Made by a program: the position numbers and the translations under genes. A stretch of 64,000 nucleotides of DNA from Adiantum capillus-veneris (taxonomy: Eukaryota; Streptophyta; Polypodiopsida; Polypodiales; Pteridaceae), in the NCBI GenBank assembly GCA_014529385.2, contig CM043969.1:11676648-11740647 (forward strand). Reading direction: 5' to 3'. Positions 1 through 13,130 of this stretch are shown in pieces. Within the stretch, counting starts at the first letter, position 1. Each line of letters begins with the position of its first letter. The notes beneath the pieces were generated by a model. It did no database searches. It saw only the letters and a program-made list of their open reading frames with translations, and was not told where the DNA came from.

Positions 1-1608
1 TGAGTTTTGATTTTTAAACGCAAGTCCTTACATGTTCACATGCTTTCTCAAGGAGGGAGAGGAGGTTGGGGGTTTTATTATTGTAGTAACAATCACATTG
101 ACCATAAAGTTCAAAGAGAGAGAATGAGAGAGAGAGAGAGAGAGATTGTCCTTAAAGCTTAAATTTACCTGTAGGACCAAATACAACATGTAGCTTGCAT
201 AAAGGCTAAGGATATAATGGTGACAATTGACAAAATAAATCCATGAAGTTTTTGCAACAGAAAGAAATGTAGGCCATGGACTGGCGTGCTAAAATGTAAA
301 AAAAGCAAGTTTGATGTGATCAAAAGTTGAGCACTTAAGTAGGATATGATTCTCATGCTCTTAAGTTTTTAAGGTGCATAATGTGCATACATAAAAGAGA
401 TCTCCTACACTACCTCAATGGCCGATCTCACATTTAAGGGAGCAGGAGCTAAGCCAAATGGTTGGTGTTGTGTAGATTGTGCGTAACAAAATAGGCTCAA
501 CCATGTATATGGTTGAACATAGTCTGCTCTCTCAAAGAGGAACATGCTTTTGTAATTTTGGAAGAGAGGGAGAGAAATAAATGACATGCATGATTTTAGG
601 TCACAACCTGAATTTTGCACGACGTCCTTTAGTTTAGCCTAATGGCCCAAAATCTTGCAAAAATAAACAATTGAGCTATCAAGAGATTAAGTGATCACGT
701 CATGCATCTTTTTGCAAATGCGAGAGACTATACATGTAGAAAGAGAGTATTGATAGTGTTCCACTTGGAACGGAAGATAGCCCTATGAGAATAGAGGTGA
801 TATTTGTGGTATTTTACATATATTCATGTTTGCTAGAGTCTATCAAGAGATTGCGTCATAGTTTCCCTTGATTGTTTGGATTGATTGAAGTCTTTAAGTG
901 CCTAGTAGTAGTGAGTTATGGTACACTCCAGAAGAAAGGCCTATGAGAGATTGTGTCTAGGATAGAGCCTCACCTGGGCGCTCTACACACTGTTCGGATG
1001 AGACAATCTTCATGCGGTGTTTGACTGGAATGAGTCTAATAGGAAGGCAATGCCGATGCTTGTGTCCTTGCTCACAAATAAAATCTCCCCGGCCATTCAA
1101 ACGTTGGACACGGTAGTGCGATGTGGTCCAAGCTGACATAACTCTTTGATCAGGGGTCCACTATGCGGGCGGTCACATTGCTCAAACAATTGTTCAACAT
1201 TCAATTTGAACCTCAAAGTACCACGCAATCATTTTTGATGCAGACAAAGGTACTTCATGATCAATTATCGGCTATGGATAGTTCATTGTCTTGTCATCTA
1301 CACAGTTAGCAGCACTGGTCCTCACAGAGTTACCTGCGGAGTATGCAATTGTCACCCAAGGACTTCACTAGTAGATTACCAAGGAAAAGTTAAGACTTTG
1401 ATTACCGGAGTCCTTTCTTGATCGAGGAGGAGTCTGTTGTTATTGCTCAAGGAAAGGTCAAGGTGATGAAACTTGGACATGTATCTACACCAACAACTGC
1501 ATACACGATCTTGGGAAAGCCAAAGAAGGTGTTTCAAGTGTGGGAAGAAGGGACATTTTTCAGAGGATTGTACATCCAAGGACAAGGATAGCAAAATTTT
1601 TTAGGAAG
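1..1608 (+). repeat. Direct segmental copy A (partner at 5059-6990)
   Basis: This segment is nearly identical to 5059-6990, with an offset of 5058 bases at the left end. It probably extends beyond the window's left edge. Relative to the partner it lacks about 250 bp after the sequence ttgcgtca (position about 857) and about 90 bp after the zinc-knuckle region (about 1587). Both breakpoints fall at short shared sequences (cat, caagg), so copy A looks like a deletion derivative. A short GA tract lies at 124-145 in this copy and at 5184-5205 in the other. Confidence 0.9.
1026..1605 (+). pseudogene. Ty1/copia gag remnant with CCHC knuckle (copy A)
   Basis: Conceptual translation in shifting frames gives the usual order of a plant copia Gag: a W-N-x-x-N-R-K-A segment, then MWSKL, then a helical stretch (AVTLLKQLFNIQFEP) followed by LHDQLSAMDSSLS, then LTELPAEY. 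It ends in a zinc knuckle, CFKCGKKGHFSEDC, near 1538-1580. Gag packages element RNA in virus-like particles, and the knuckle binds nucleic acid. Stops (for example TAA right after MWSKLT) and frameshifts show it is dead. The upstream start and any LTR are not recognisable. The assignment rests on motif order, with no database search. Confidence 0.75.
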
Positions 1609-1659
1609 GAGAGGGCCTCTAGGGTGTTACTCATTGGTTCATTTTAAAGAGAACCTTAC

Positions 1660-1835
1660 ACAACATCCAATCATAAAGCAAAATTGAAGGGTAAGATTTA
1701 AAATGTTAAAGTGAAGGGTAAATATGAAATGAAAAGCTGTTGACGGCATGTTTATATGTTTATACTGCAAAACATCCAATCATAAAGAAAAATTGAAGGG
1801 TAAGATTTAACATTTTAAAGTGAAGGATAAGTACG
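1660..1835. repeat. Short direct repeat pair, AT-rich
   Basis: The stretch aacatccaatcataaag...gggtaagatttaa...gttaaagtgaaggg occurs twice, at about 1661-1730 and 1770-1835. A weaker relative lies at 2520-2660. The words that follow (ccaaattttg, aagcacgtcgaat) recur near 9500, so this is a piece of a dispersed repeat family. Confidence 0.7.
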
Positions 1836-1939
1836 TCTGCCCAATTTTGTAAGCACGTCGAATGGAAACGAATCATGGAAGATGCCCCCGTTGTTTTGAT
1901 GCCAAAGGCAACGATGCCAATACGTGTCAGAGAGAAGGA

Positions 1940-2000
1940 GATAGAGAGAGAGAGAGCCACGTCAACCGGACGGTGGTCGGGCAGCCCAAGTGTCAGCAGG

Positions 2001-2048
<48 letters not shown>
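1940..2048. repeat. (GA)n microsatellites
   Basis: A short GA tract at about 1943-1956 is followed by an uninterrupted GA tract at 2004-2048. Open frames across them are low-complexity translations of the repeat and are not credible genes. Confidence 0.95.
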
Positions 2049-2050
<2 letters not shown>

Positions 2051-2860
2051 TATCCTGGGTCGCTGCGGGCATTCTCGACGCTAATGACTAGATGGGGAGG
2101 TGAAGAACGCAGTGGTCGAGTTTCTGTGTTTGACTTGCAGGGCAGGGCGTCGTTAACCTGTATACTTTTTGCCTGAATGTATGGTGCTGGGAGCCTCGTC
2201 GTGCGGAGGAGGTGTCTCTCTGGTTGTTGACATAGAGCCGCATGCAACGAAGGGGTGCACAGGTCGCAATAGCGGTAGGTACAAGAGCGTGAGACCGAGG
2301 TCGTTGGAGGGGCAGGTGTGGGAGGGACAGACGAGGCGCAGGGGCCCGAGGTCAAAGCTCGTAGGGGGCGCAGGTGTAGGAGGGACATATCGGGCGTAGG
2401 GGGCAAAGGTCGCAGCGTGTGCACCGGCTCAAAGCCACACATATTGTTTAGCAGTTAAGTTCGCGGCGCATCCGTCTAGAAATTAATTAATGAAACGTAA
2501 AAAAGACCCACTATGTCCCAGTGAGTTTGTATGAAATGAAAAGCTTCCGAGGACATGTTGACAATGTAAAGTGAAAAGACTTTCTACTATAGGGTGAGAT
2601 TTAAAATGTGAAAGTGAAATGTCAGTCTTTAGAAAATGAAAACCTTTACACAACGTAAAGTCAAAATACACATTAGAAAAAGATAATTTTAGTGAAGATT
2701 TAATTATTTAATTAAAAATTATTTTTTAAAAAATATTTGTCTTTATTTTTATCAAAGTTTGTATTTTTCAAAGAGATTCAGAAAAAAAAAACACTCGCCT
2801 ATTTATGCATTGACTTAGGAGAGGGATGTCTTGTGTCGAGGACATGCATGTACCTAAAGG
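2049..2860. other. Unassigned non-coding stretch
   Basis: The first 370 bases are GC-rich with G-rich phrases (ggggcaggtgtgggaggg and similar) and loosely repeated words such as gtgggagggaca and gtaggagggaca. After 2440 the DNA is AT-rich. I see no gene signature. A minus-strand open frame at 2050-2442 has proline-rich, low-complexity content and no recognisable domain. Confidence 0.5.
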
Positions 2861-2861
2861 G

Positions 2862-3462
2862 GATTGTTATCTACGTTAAAGAGAAAGAGAGAAAGAGAGA
2901 GAGATTTTATCGTCAAGCTCATAGGGACTCCATCTCACCCCAGGGCATATTTTTAAAAGGTAGCTAACATTTTTCATCCGTCGACAATGAGATAAATGAT
3001 TTAGAGTCGGTAAAATCCCAACAAAAACCAACCCCAACATGGGCACCTCGAATAGGGAGAGACATTTCCCAGTTGACAGGCCTTTTATGATTACCAATTG
3101 TGGGGTATTCCATTCTTTTAATTTTTAACAGTGAAAGTATGGGCCACATTTAAATGTTTATAAATGGAGGGATTGTTATCCACGTTGGAGAGAGAGAGAG
3201 AGAGATTTTATCATCAAGCTTCATGGGGACTCCATCTCACTAGTGGATATTTTTAAAAGGTAGCTAACATTTTTCATCCGTCAAAAATGATATAAATGCC
3301 TTACAGTAGATAAAATCCCAACAAAAACCAAACCTGACATTGACACCTGAAATAGGGAGAGACATTTCCCAGGTAATGGACCTTTTACCAATTGTGGGGT
3401 AATTCATTCTTTTAATTTTTAAGAATGAACATGTGGGCCACGCTTAAATGTCTATTTATTCT
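2862..3462 (+). repeat. Tandem duplication of about 300 bp
   Basis: Two adjacent diverged copies, about 2862-3165 and 3170-3462, share the order attgttatc, a GA tract, aagct, gggactccatctcac, tatttttaaaaggtagctaac, then atagggagagacatttccca, ccaattgtggggta and gggccac. The GA tract within the unit is imperfect in the first copy and uninterrupted (about 3188-3204) in the second. Confidence 0.85.
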
Positions 3463-3499
3463 ATGAATTTTGGCAAGCAAGGGTGCCTATAAAAAATCG

Positions 3500-3500
<1 letters not shown>

Positions 3501-3575
<75 letters not shown>

Positions 3576-3757
3576 AATCATAGCCAGCTATGCTTTTCTT
3601 TAAAGAGATTGAGAAAAAGAAGATTGCTCCCATGTCCACGTGTCGGCTTGGGGCCTTCTCTTTAGCTACAGTGCCAATTTATCAACTACTATGTCACATT
3701 GGCAACTCATATGTGTATGCACACATAAGATTTATATCCCCCTCAACACATGGGGGT

Positions 3758-3820
<63 letters not shown>

Positions 3821-3945
3821 AGGGGGAGGACACAAGCAAACTATAAAAATTTTGAATGTCATCGTTACTAAATTGGAACAATAGCAAAAGGACTCTAGAT
3901 CTATGTAACAAATGTCTGATTGAAGTATATGTATATATATGTATA

Positions 3946-3982
<37 letters not shown>

Positions 3983-4146
3983 GTGTGTGTGTATGATTGT
4001 GTGTGTCACATACACACACCAATATGTGTGTGTATGTATGTACGTGTGTGTGTAAGAGAGAGAGAATTCGACACCATAAGAACAACGATAATTCTCTCAA
4101 ATATCTATCTACAGGATCTTCAACTCATACGCACATTGTGCGTGCA

Positions 4147-4234
<88 letters not shown>
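3501..4234. repeat. Cluster of compound (TG)n(AG)n and (AT)n microsatellites
   Basis: Compound tracts are TG 3501-3530 joined to AG 3530-3573; TG 3754-3781 to AG 3782-3815; AT 3926-3980 to TG 3982-3992 and later short TG/AG at 4019-4063; TG 4150-4200 to AG 4200-4234. Each TG run switches directly to AG in the same order on the same strand. Apparent open frames here translate simple repeats. Confidence 0.97.
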
Positions 4235-4236
<2 letters not shown>

Positions 4237-4485
4237 CAACTTATGCGTGTCACATATGTATCATTCCAATTTTATCATATGCTTCAAATCTTTAATATAA
4301 GTTGGGATTATGTCTATGATGTTTAAATATTCTATAACCTTTTTTATTGACATTAAAAGTTTCCTAGACTCCTGACATGTCCGCACATAGCCGTCCCCTT
4401 CTATTATCGCATAGTGCTGCTCGCGACCGATCATATCAACAAAGAGTGATAGGCATGTGTGTGTCTCCCTTGACTAGGTGATGTG

Positions 4486-5022
<537 letters not shown>

Positions 5023-5058
5023 AAGGAAGTACACAAGAGACCTAAAAAATATGACCAA

Positions 5059-6990
5059 TGACTTTTGATTTTTAAACGCAAGTGCTTACATGTTCACATA
5101 CTTTCTCAAGGAGGGAGAGGAGGTTGGGAGTTTTATTATTGTAGTAACAATCACATTGACCATAAAGTTCAAAGAGAGAGAATGAGAGAGAGAGAGAGAG
5201 AGAGATTGTCCTTAAAGGTTAAATTTACCTATGGGACCAAATACAACATGTAGCTTGCATAAAGGCTAAGGATATAATGGTGACAATTGACAAAATGAAT
5301 CCATGAAGTTTTTGCGAGAGAAAGAAATGTAGGCCGTGGACTGGCGTGCTAAAATGTAAAAAAAGCAAGTTTGATGTGATCAAAAGTTGAGCACTTAAGT
5401 AGGATATGATGCTCATGCTCTTAAGTTTTTAAGGTGCATAATGTGCATACATAAAAGAGATCTCCTACACTACCTCAATGTCCGATCTCACATTTAAGGG
5501 AGCAGGAGCTAAGCCAAATGGTTGGTGTTGTGTAGATTGTGCGTAACAAAATAGGCTCAACCATGTATATGGTTGAACATAGTCTGCTCTCTCAAAGAGG
5601 AACATGCTTTTGTAATTTTGGAAGAGAGGGAGAGAAATAAATGACATGCATGATTTTAGGTCACAAACTCAATTTTGCACGACGTCCTTTAGTTTAGCCT
5701 AATGGCCCAAAATCTTGCAAAAATAAACAATTGAGCTATCAAGAGATTAAGTGATCACGTCATGCATCTTTTTGCAAATGCGAGAGACTATACATGTAGA
5801 AAGAGAGTATTGATAGTGTTCCACTTGGAACGGAAGATAGCCCTATGAGAATAGAGGTGATATTTGTGGTATTTTACATATATTCATGTTTGTTAGAGTC
5901 TATCAAGAGATTGCGTCATGCATTACTTTTAAAAATGCGACAAACTATACATGTAGGAAGAGACTATTGATAGTGTTCCACTTGGAAGAAAAGATAGCCC
6001 TTTGAGAATAGAGGTGATGTTTCTTTGACCGCAACAACGCGTGGATCACATACTAGTAGTTATATAAATTGAGAAGAAAGATACAATCTAAATAAAAACA
6101 CATTCAAGATAATTTGCAGCATTGGTATTTATGGGTTTCATCCTATGACATCTTTTATAGTGGGATTGACCATAGTTTCCCTTGATTGTTTGGATTGATT
6201 GAATTCTTTAAGTGCCTAGTAGTAGTGAGTTGTGGTACACTCCAGAAGAAAGGCCTATGAGAGATTGTGTCTAGGATAGAGCCTCACCTGGGCGCTCTAC
6301 ACACTGTTCGGATGAGACAATCTTCATGCGGTGTTTGACTGGAATGAGTCTAATAGGAAGGCAATGCCGATGCTTGTGTCCTTGCTCACAAATAAAATCT
6401 CCCCGGCCATTCAAACGTTGGACACGGTAGTGCGATGTGGTCCAAGCTGACATAACTCTTTGATCAGGGGTCCACTATGCAGGCGGTCACATTGCTCAAA
6501 CAATTGTTCAACATTCAATTTGAACCTCAAAGTACCACGCAATCATTTTTGATGCAGACAAAGGTACTTCATGATCAATTATCGGCTATGGATAGTTCAT
6601 TGTCTTGTCATCTACATAGTTAGCAGCACTGGTCCTCACAGAGTTACCTGCGGAGTATGCAATTGTCACCCAAGGACTTCACTAGTAGATTACCAAGGAA
6701 AAGTTAAGACTTTGATTACCGGAGTCCTTTCTTGATCGAGGAGGAGTCTGTTGTTATTGCTCAAGGAAAGGTCAAGGTGATGAAACTTGGACATGTATCT
6801 ACACCAACAACTGCATACACGATCTTGGGAAAGCCAAAGAAGGTGTTTCAAGTGTGGGAAGAAGGGACATTTTTTCACGGGATTGTACATCCAAGGACAA
6901 GGGATCCACTTCAAACATGGACAAGGACAAAGGAGAAGGGAAAGAGGATGATAGTGACAACGACACACCAACTTTAAATCTGAGGGCAAG
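5059..6990 (+). repeat. Direct segmental copy B (partner at 1-1608)
   Basis: This is the longer of the two copies. It keeps a block of about 250 bp (about 5918-6170) missing from copy A. That block itself contains a second, diverged version of the preceding text (gcgacaaactatacatgtaggaagag and gtgttccacttgg). It also retains about 90 bp near 6895-6985 missing from copy A. Confidence 0.9.
6340..6990 (+). pseudogene. Ty1/copia gag remnant with CCHC knuckle (copy B)
   Basis: This has the same Gag order as copy A: W-N-E-S-N-R-K-A, MWSKL, the LLKQLF helix, LTELPAEY and the knuckle CFKCGKKGHF near 6850-6885. In this copy an extra T after CATTTT shifts the frame inside the knuckle. Unlike copy A it continues past the knuckle into a lysine- and aspartate-rich tail (KDKGEGKEDDSDNDT) and an LRARIAYY segment near 6985, as expected between Gag knuckle and protease. 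No protease or integrase follows. Confidence 0.75.
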
Positions 6991-6999
6991 GATAGCTTA

Positions 7000-8328
7000 C
7001 TATCACTGAGGTAGCGGTCCCGCTCATTGCTTCAACCAAAGGGGTATTTGAGCAAGAGAGAGGGAGGTGACACTCCGTTAATGTGATTTGGACCAAAGTG
7101 TTAAGAGTTCATTTCATTGTGATTTGGATTTACGTGTTGGAATTCATACTCTATTTTGGTGTGTTGGAGTTCAAGAGCACATTGCTTCTGGCATGAACCC
7201 AACCCAACGCGGACAACTCCTTGGATGTTGTGCACACAATTCAAAGGGCGTAAACAAGATTTTGGACGGGATGTTTTCCAAATCATTGTCTTGCATATTA
7301 CTTCTGGATATTGGACGGGATGATGTGTTCCTAGTTCACTTTCTGATATGGCGGCACGAGCTTCATAACCTCTTTGTAACCACACTTGGAAAAAAAATTC
7401 ATTGTTGACTTGCAAAAAGTTATCCTTGAGTACATTGCATCTCCTTAGCCTGACATCTCCTCACAAGCCACGCTGCTTTTGTCTGTCTAACTTCCATACC
7501 TCCTCTTTTGCCAGCTTTACAACCTTCATAGCATCATCAAATGTTTTTGGCCTTTTGAGCTTAGCTTTTGATCTCAAAACAGCCTTTAATCTTTGCATTT
7601 AGAAATCGTAAAGTTGTTGAAAAGCATACAACAGAGATGCGCTTCTACCCATAATCGTAATTAAATCAATAAACACTTTTTGCCTAGGGCCTCAGTCAAT
7701 CCATGGGTGAAAATTGAAAAGCTTTCAAAAGAATTGAGGTATCATCATGATGTGTGCAAATTTGATCATTCATAAAATTGAGGTATCATCGTGATGTGTC
7801 AAAACCAACCGTACAAGGTGAAAAGAGTTTCATAATAAAGGCTTCTTTGTGAGAGAGGAAAGTATAAAAGATTCCTCCCGCTGCAAGCGCAATGTCCGCT
7901 ATCACAATAAAAGATTATGCTTTTCGAAAAAAAATGTGAACAATTAATTATTTGATTTACAATATATTACAAAAGCATAGAAAAGAATGTTTGACACAAC
8001 ATTCAATGTCCCTCTTTAAATAGAGGTACACAAATGTCCTCTGACAAGTGCTTAAAATAAGTAATTTAAAATAAAATTTATTATCATTAACTTGCTATGT
8101 GGCATTAATCGCCAAGCTTTTTCCAATGGTTTAGATTTGCATCCAAAAATCCACCTTTTATTAAGTACTACTTATGTAGGCCAACTAAGCTTCTCAAACA
8201 AGGCAAACACAAAGATAATCACCTTTGAATGTTTAATACTCACTCATGTTTACATGCACAGCAACATTAGCACCCGGCCCCAGTTTCTAAGGTTCAAATT
8301 ACGCTACAAAATTCTACTCAAATTGCAA
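7000..8328. other. No recognisable gene
   Basis: Mostly AT-rich. Overlapping open frames of about 105 codons occur on both strands at 7088-7415 but show no motif, and the overlap argues for chance. A short direct repeat (attgaggtatcatc.tgatgtgt) occurs at about 7734 and 7780. Confidence 0.5.
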
Positions 8329-8430
8329 GACTAAATTGTTGGACATATTCCTGATCTTTCCTCGCTTTTTAAGACTAAATTATTGGACATGTTTACCATC
8401 TTTCCTCACTTCCTATGAGCCTCATACATG
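8328..8430 (+). repeat. 52-bp tandem duplication
   Basis: Agactaaatt.ttggacat.tt...atctttcctc.ctt occurs twice back to back (about 8328-8379 and 8380-8430) with a few substitutions. Confidence 0.8.
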
Positions 8431-8479
8431 ACGCTCAAGAAGTTTTATAATGAACGGCCCTATTTATCATATATTGGTG

Positions 8480-9210
8480 TGGCCGGCGGCTTCGCCGCCT
8501 CTCTCTCTCTCTCTCTCTCCGCTTGCGTGCATCGAGCCTTGCGCTCTGTTGTCCCGCTGTCTCAGTTTGGCTTAGAGGCCACTGCCGCGACGGTGCCGGA
8601 TTAAGCAAACACTAATGCGTGGCAGGGGGAGAGGGGGGCGGAATTCCCTCCCCCTTTATCTGTAGTATAGATCCTCTAATAACCTAATAATCATTCATGC
8701 TTATTACACACTTTGCATAGTACTCGGTCTACTTTTGTAAAAGTGTATTAATTTGCCGTTGAGATTCTGGCGGATTTACCAAATTGTAAAGCAAAACAGC
8801 TCCTAACCCCCCTTCACGCGCACCCACCTCTCCTAACCCCCTTTCGCCTCCAGGCTCTCCTCCTAACCGCCTTTCCTCATGTGGTCTCTGTATACCGCCC
8901 AACAAAGGTCGGCGATGGTGGTATGCCAACTGCACCCGAGTGCAACATCCAAGCACGCGCGAACAGAGCTCCTAACTAACAAAAGCGGATTAATTTACTG
9001 GGCGGATTCTTCACCATGGAGAAAAAAAACGAGGCCTTGTTACTACGCACTCCGTTTCTCTGTTACGCAGCCCTGCCATCTCTCACGCTCTCTCTCTCTC
9101 TACCCATCCTAGCACTGCGACCATCTCTCTCTCTCTCTCTCCACACAATACTCACTTATGCAGTATCCTCGCGTCGCCAAATTCTCTATCTTCGTGCCCT
9201 CGCATGACAT
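8480..9210. repeat. GC hairpin plus CT-rich tracts
   Basis: GGCGGCTTCGCCGCC at about 8485-8499 is a perfect 6-bp stem with a 3-base loop, followed at once by CT 8499-8520. The words ccctccccctttat and tagtatagat downstream (about 8646-8672) recur beside the CT tract at 51400-51510, so both may belong to one repeat family. At 8797-8873 the phrase ctcctaaccccc/gcctttc is repeated four times. Further CT runs lie at 9088-9101 and 9123-9141. Confidence 0.6.
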
Positions 9211-11210
9211 AGCCCCTTGGCGCCCTCTTTCATTTTCTTTTGGTTCTGTACATTGAATGAGACAACTTTCCCTTTTTTTTAAAGATCAACTGAGCATCTC
9301 CTCTGATTACGATAAAAGGAAATGGGAAAAATATTAGAGGCACATATTCATTCATGCTTGAAAAGGCATGAGCATTCACATAGTTAACTTGAGCTTTTCA
9401 ACCTGACATGTTTCACAATCTTTCAAACTTAGCGAGTTCTCATCTTGTATAACTTTTTTTTTAAAAAAAACAAGGGTGAAAGCACCGGCATGTCTCCCAA
9501 ATTTTGCAAGCACGTCGAATTAGGAAGAATCTCATGAGATACTCCCAAGGTAAAAAGGGAGGAGCCTACACGCTGGGTAAAGCTGGGTTTTTTTATATAG
9601 GGGGGATTTGAAGGAGTTGAAGACAAGGCAAGCTAAAACCTTTCTTGTGCCAAGATGAGGACCAAACACTAGAGCTTCAAACAAACATCCGTACAAATAA
9701 AGGACTATCATGTGAAGTAGCATGAACAATAATGAGTTAATGCCTCATTCTAAGGCAATTTAAGATGAAAGTCTACAATCTTGCCCAAACTTGCAAGTCA
9801 TGTAATATAGAGAAATATTGCACGTTTTTAAGTCATGCAACATTTTACAAAACCGACAGAGAGAAGCATTTGAAGTTGATAGCGCATTCATTTCTTGGGG
9901 CCAAAAAGAGTTAACACTATACTCTAATCACATTGTGCACATTCATATATATTAGGGCCACAAAGAGTAGCCTGTTTACGAGAGACTTCAAAGAACTAGA
10001 TAATCTTTAGGCTCAAGTAGAGATTGGAGTGCACTAATTAGAACAAAGTGAGTGTCATAAAGTTTTTGCACGATAAAAAATTCAAAATAGAGTTCAAGCA
10101 ACGATATTTAATTGAGTTAGGGAGCCCAAAAAATATGTAGTTTCTCGGTTTAAACATATAAAGTTATTTGTAGTTGTCAAACTGCACTAGCATAGTATCA
10201 ATTTTATGAGGGGACCTTTGGAAAACCAAAATAATGCTCTTCTTCAACCGTGCTCAAGTATGAAATTATGTTTATAACATGCATGTGACTTTAAAACTTA
10301 TCTTTGAAGTGCATTCCATTGTTTTGTAACACTAAGTTCTAACACTTGGCTTTTATAAACATAAAAAAGGCCATCTCTACAAAAGATATAAGAATTTTAT
10401 GATTTTTTTGGCAAAATAGCTTGAAATTTTATTAAAATCTATGACTTAGAACTTACCAAAATTCTCTCCATACGGATTGTATTTTGATATGGAGAAAAAT
10501 CCAGTGTTTTCTTTCCCTCATAACCAACCTATGGTAGAAGCAAGGTGTTAAAAAATCCTTTCTAGCTTGATAAATAAATTGCCAAAACTTGGTAGGAAAA
10601 CAGGATACTTAAGTGTCCACTTACAGAACTAGTGTTAAGAACACCCACGTTACATATTCAAGGGTTCCAAAAGTATGAAGAGCAAAACTAAAAAAGTGAT
10701 TGTGCTAATGCACCCACCTAAGCAAGCACTATGCACCATCCATTAGAAAAAACTATACGTGCATAATGTGCATTAAGGATAACCCAGATAAGACAACAAG
10801 GTTTGACATCACCTGCATTTATAACATGGTGGCTAATGACCTAGTAAACCAGATCTGTACCTAGATGCATACCGGTTACTAGTGTTGGCGCTAACAGTGA
10901 GCTTCCTCTTTGGTGGTGCATGCTCTTTCTTTGTGATGGAAACAATTTACCTCCCATTGCCCTACAATAGATTCCACCCATACAATAGTCTCTCTTGACT
11001 CACTTTTGAAGAGGTGGTCCAGGGTGGTCAGTCCACCCATGAATCCAAGATCCCAAACCGGAAGTCTTGACATTAGGTGCAGAGAAATGTAGTCCTCATC
11101 ATTTTGTCTTGGACCTGAAACCTACTCAGAAATCTGTAGGACTTTGACTAAATTAGAGGCTAAGGTTTTTTTTTTCCAAAGCGTACTTTATTAGGCAATG
11201 CTATAGTGAT
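9210..11210. other. Featureless AT-rich stretch
   Basis: I see no motif-bearing open frame, no long repeat and no terminal structure. One short shared word (caaattttgcaagcacgtcgaat near 9498) matches the repeat at about 1840. Confidence 0.5.
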
Positions 11211-11216
11211 TGATGC

Positions 11217-11348
11217 GTTCTCTTTTTGTTTGGGGCCTGCCAAGCCTATGCATTTGGTCCTCATTAGAGGCATCCAAGTCAATTGTCTCTCCTTTTTGGG
11301 CTTGCTAAGCCTATGTGTTCCATCCTCATCAGAGACATCTTTGTTGAT
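11217..11348 (+). repeat. Tandem duplication of about 66 bp
   Basis: Two diverged units share tctc.tttttg..tgggg/c, tgc.aagcctatg, .tcctcat.agag.catc. The open frame that crosses them on the plus strand has no recognisable domain. Confidence 0.65.
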
Positions 11349-12070
11349 CTGGGCTCCTTTGAAGATCGTGCCATTATTAGCCTCCCTCACTGCTCCCATA
11401 CTCAAGGGTGAGCCTGTATTGGCTCTATGGTTGGAAAGTGAGCCTGCTGTCCACTCTTTGTGCTTATCTGCATGTGAATTTGTCTTATGTCATGTCATGT
11501 GTGCAAGTTAGATCTGGTTAGGGAGTAATTACACAGGGGGTGTGAGAAGTACCATCAATTTTTTTCCTTTTTTAGTGCCACATACAACAATTTAGCCCTT
11601 AATACATTAAAGGGATTTAGCTCCTTATAACCTAGAAAGAAGAAGGCTGGGTCTAAGTCAATTTCAAGCTCATACAAAAGGGATTACAAGACCATCTTGA
11701 TGACCATGGTCACACTTCAAGGAACAATGCTTTAGCAAAAGTATTAAGGAGGGTAGCATGTAAAGGTGTATGTATACATAAGTATAGAGAGAGAGAGAGA
11801 GAGAGAGAGGAGATAAGTCTTGCAAATGACACAAAACTGATTGTTTATTCTTTTGATCTTGGCCTCTTTTATAGGCCTCTCCATACAACCTCCATTTGAT
11901 ACTTCACCCTTCCTTTACACAAGCGCTTAGGTCATTGCAACCTTATCTCTTCCAAGAGACCATTCCCACACTCTAGATACCGCCTCAAAAATAGCATCTT
12001 TCCACATTTCATGGTCTTTATCCCTACTTACACTATGGTGGCATGGATTGGTCATGGTGCCCCAAAACTC
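11349..12070. other. No gene seen; GA tract at 11786-11810
   Basis: Unassigned sequence containing one GA microsatellite (11786-11810). Open frames are short and cross the repeat. Confidence 0.5.
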
Positions 12071-13130
12071 CTACAACCCTACATTAGCTGGTGCAAGCCT
12101 TGACAAGTGCACATACAACATTCGTCTACTTGAATTTTTTCTACCTCCTCTAAATCTACCTCGATTGTAGAACATTGTTCCTCTCATTGGTGCAACTAAA
12201 GTTAATGCTTTTGACTCTACACGATACTCCAAAAGAGAATCTTCTACTTCTTCCACAATAACTGAGTCTATGGCAGCTAGATTCTGTAGAGAGGGAATGT
12301 CTTGCAAGACATCAAATTGTCAGAGTTGTAACCATTTATACCTGATCTTTACTTAAAGGCCCTTTTTAACAACAATAATCCATCAACATCCACTAGTTTT
12401 TTACCCTTTTCCACTTATCTAGGATTCCTAGAAGATGATGAAGAGGATTTTTCCTGGTTCCCTACATGAGAGGGCTGGGATGTGGTAGATCTAGTAGTTA
12501 CTCTAGATCTACCTAGTGGATAGGCATAAGATATATGCATTGATTGAGGAGTGACAAGGGGAGAGGGGGGGCTTGTTCCCAGCATTCTTAAATGCTTTAC
12601 CATATATTTGTTCAATAGGAACCATATGCTTACTCCCTAGATAAGAGGGGATACGATCCAATGACCCAACGAACAATGTAGGACATTTTTTGAAAAATGA
12701 CCAAGATTTTCACAATGTTAAGATGACCTTGCTAAGTCCCCACATTTCAAATACAAGAAAATTATTCCTCTATCTTCGAGCTCTATTTTCATAGTCTTTG
12801 GCATTTCTTGATCAATCTGCACATTACACGGACTATATTTCTATTAGGGCAAATTATGGTTGGGGGTAAATGGAAGTTTCCCAAGAGAGGGAGCCATTTC
12901 ACCTATACATGGCCAAAGGAATGCAAAAATCTCAACAAACTCAACCCAGACATGGGACAAACTATTATCCTCTTTTCTTTGCTTGAATGGATGCCATGTT
13001 GTTTAGAGACCAACGCTCCAACACAAAGAATTGTTGTGTAAGAAGAATTGTTGTCTTCAAAACCCACAACACTCATATTCTTCTCAAGGAAAACAAAAGT
13101 TCTTATGTCCAAAACCTTTTAGAATGCTTC
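12071..13130 (-). pseudogene. L1-type LINE ORF1 remnant (DUF4283 plus CCHC-like)
   Basis: Read on the minus strand from about 13110 down, scattered frames give the order expected of a plant L1 LINE ORF1: an LERWSLN segment, then VWVEF-EI-AFLWP-IGE-A-SLGK, then IDQEMPKTMKIELED, then a degenerate zinc knuckle with KCGDLA and HCENLGHFSKN (about 12770-12680). In intact families the VWV(R)-LP-L...IG..LGK, then (V)DL-KPLP-KI, then C-CG-LGH series marks DUF4283 and its knuckle, an RNA-binding protein of the LINE ribonucleoprotein. Downstream frames (12615-12415 and 12307-12071) are serine/proline- and arginine-rich tails. Many stops are present. No ORF2 (endonuclease/reverse transcriptase) follows. 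The call is from motif order only. Confidence 0.55.

Noticed and set aside
1862..2176. Plus-strand open frames rich in RERERE across the GA tract
   Set aside because: The peptide is the translation of a microsatellite, with no domain on either side.
7088..7415. Overlapping frames of about 105 codons on both strands
   Set aside because: Mutual overlap, no motif and no splice or promoter context, so probably chance.
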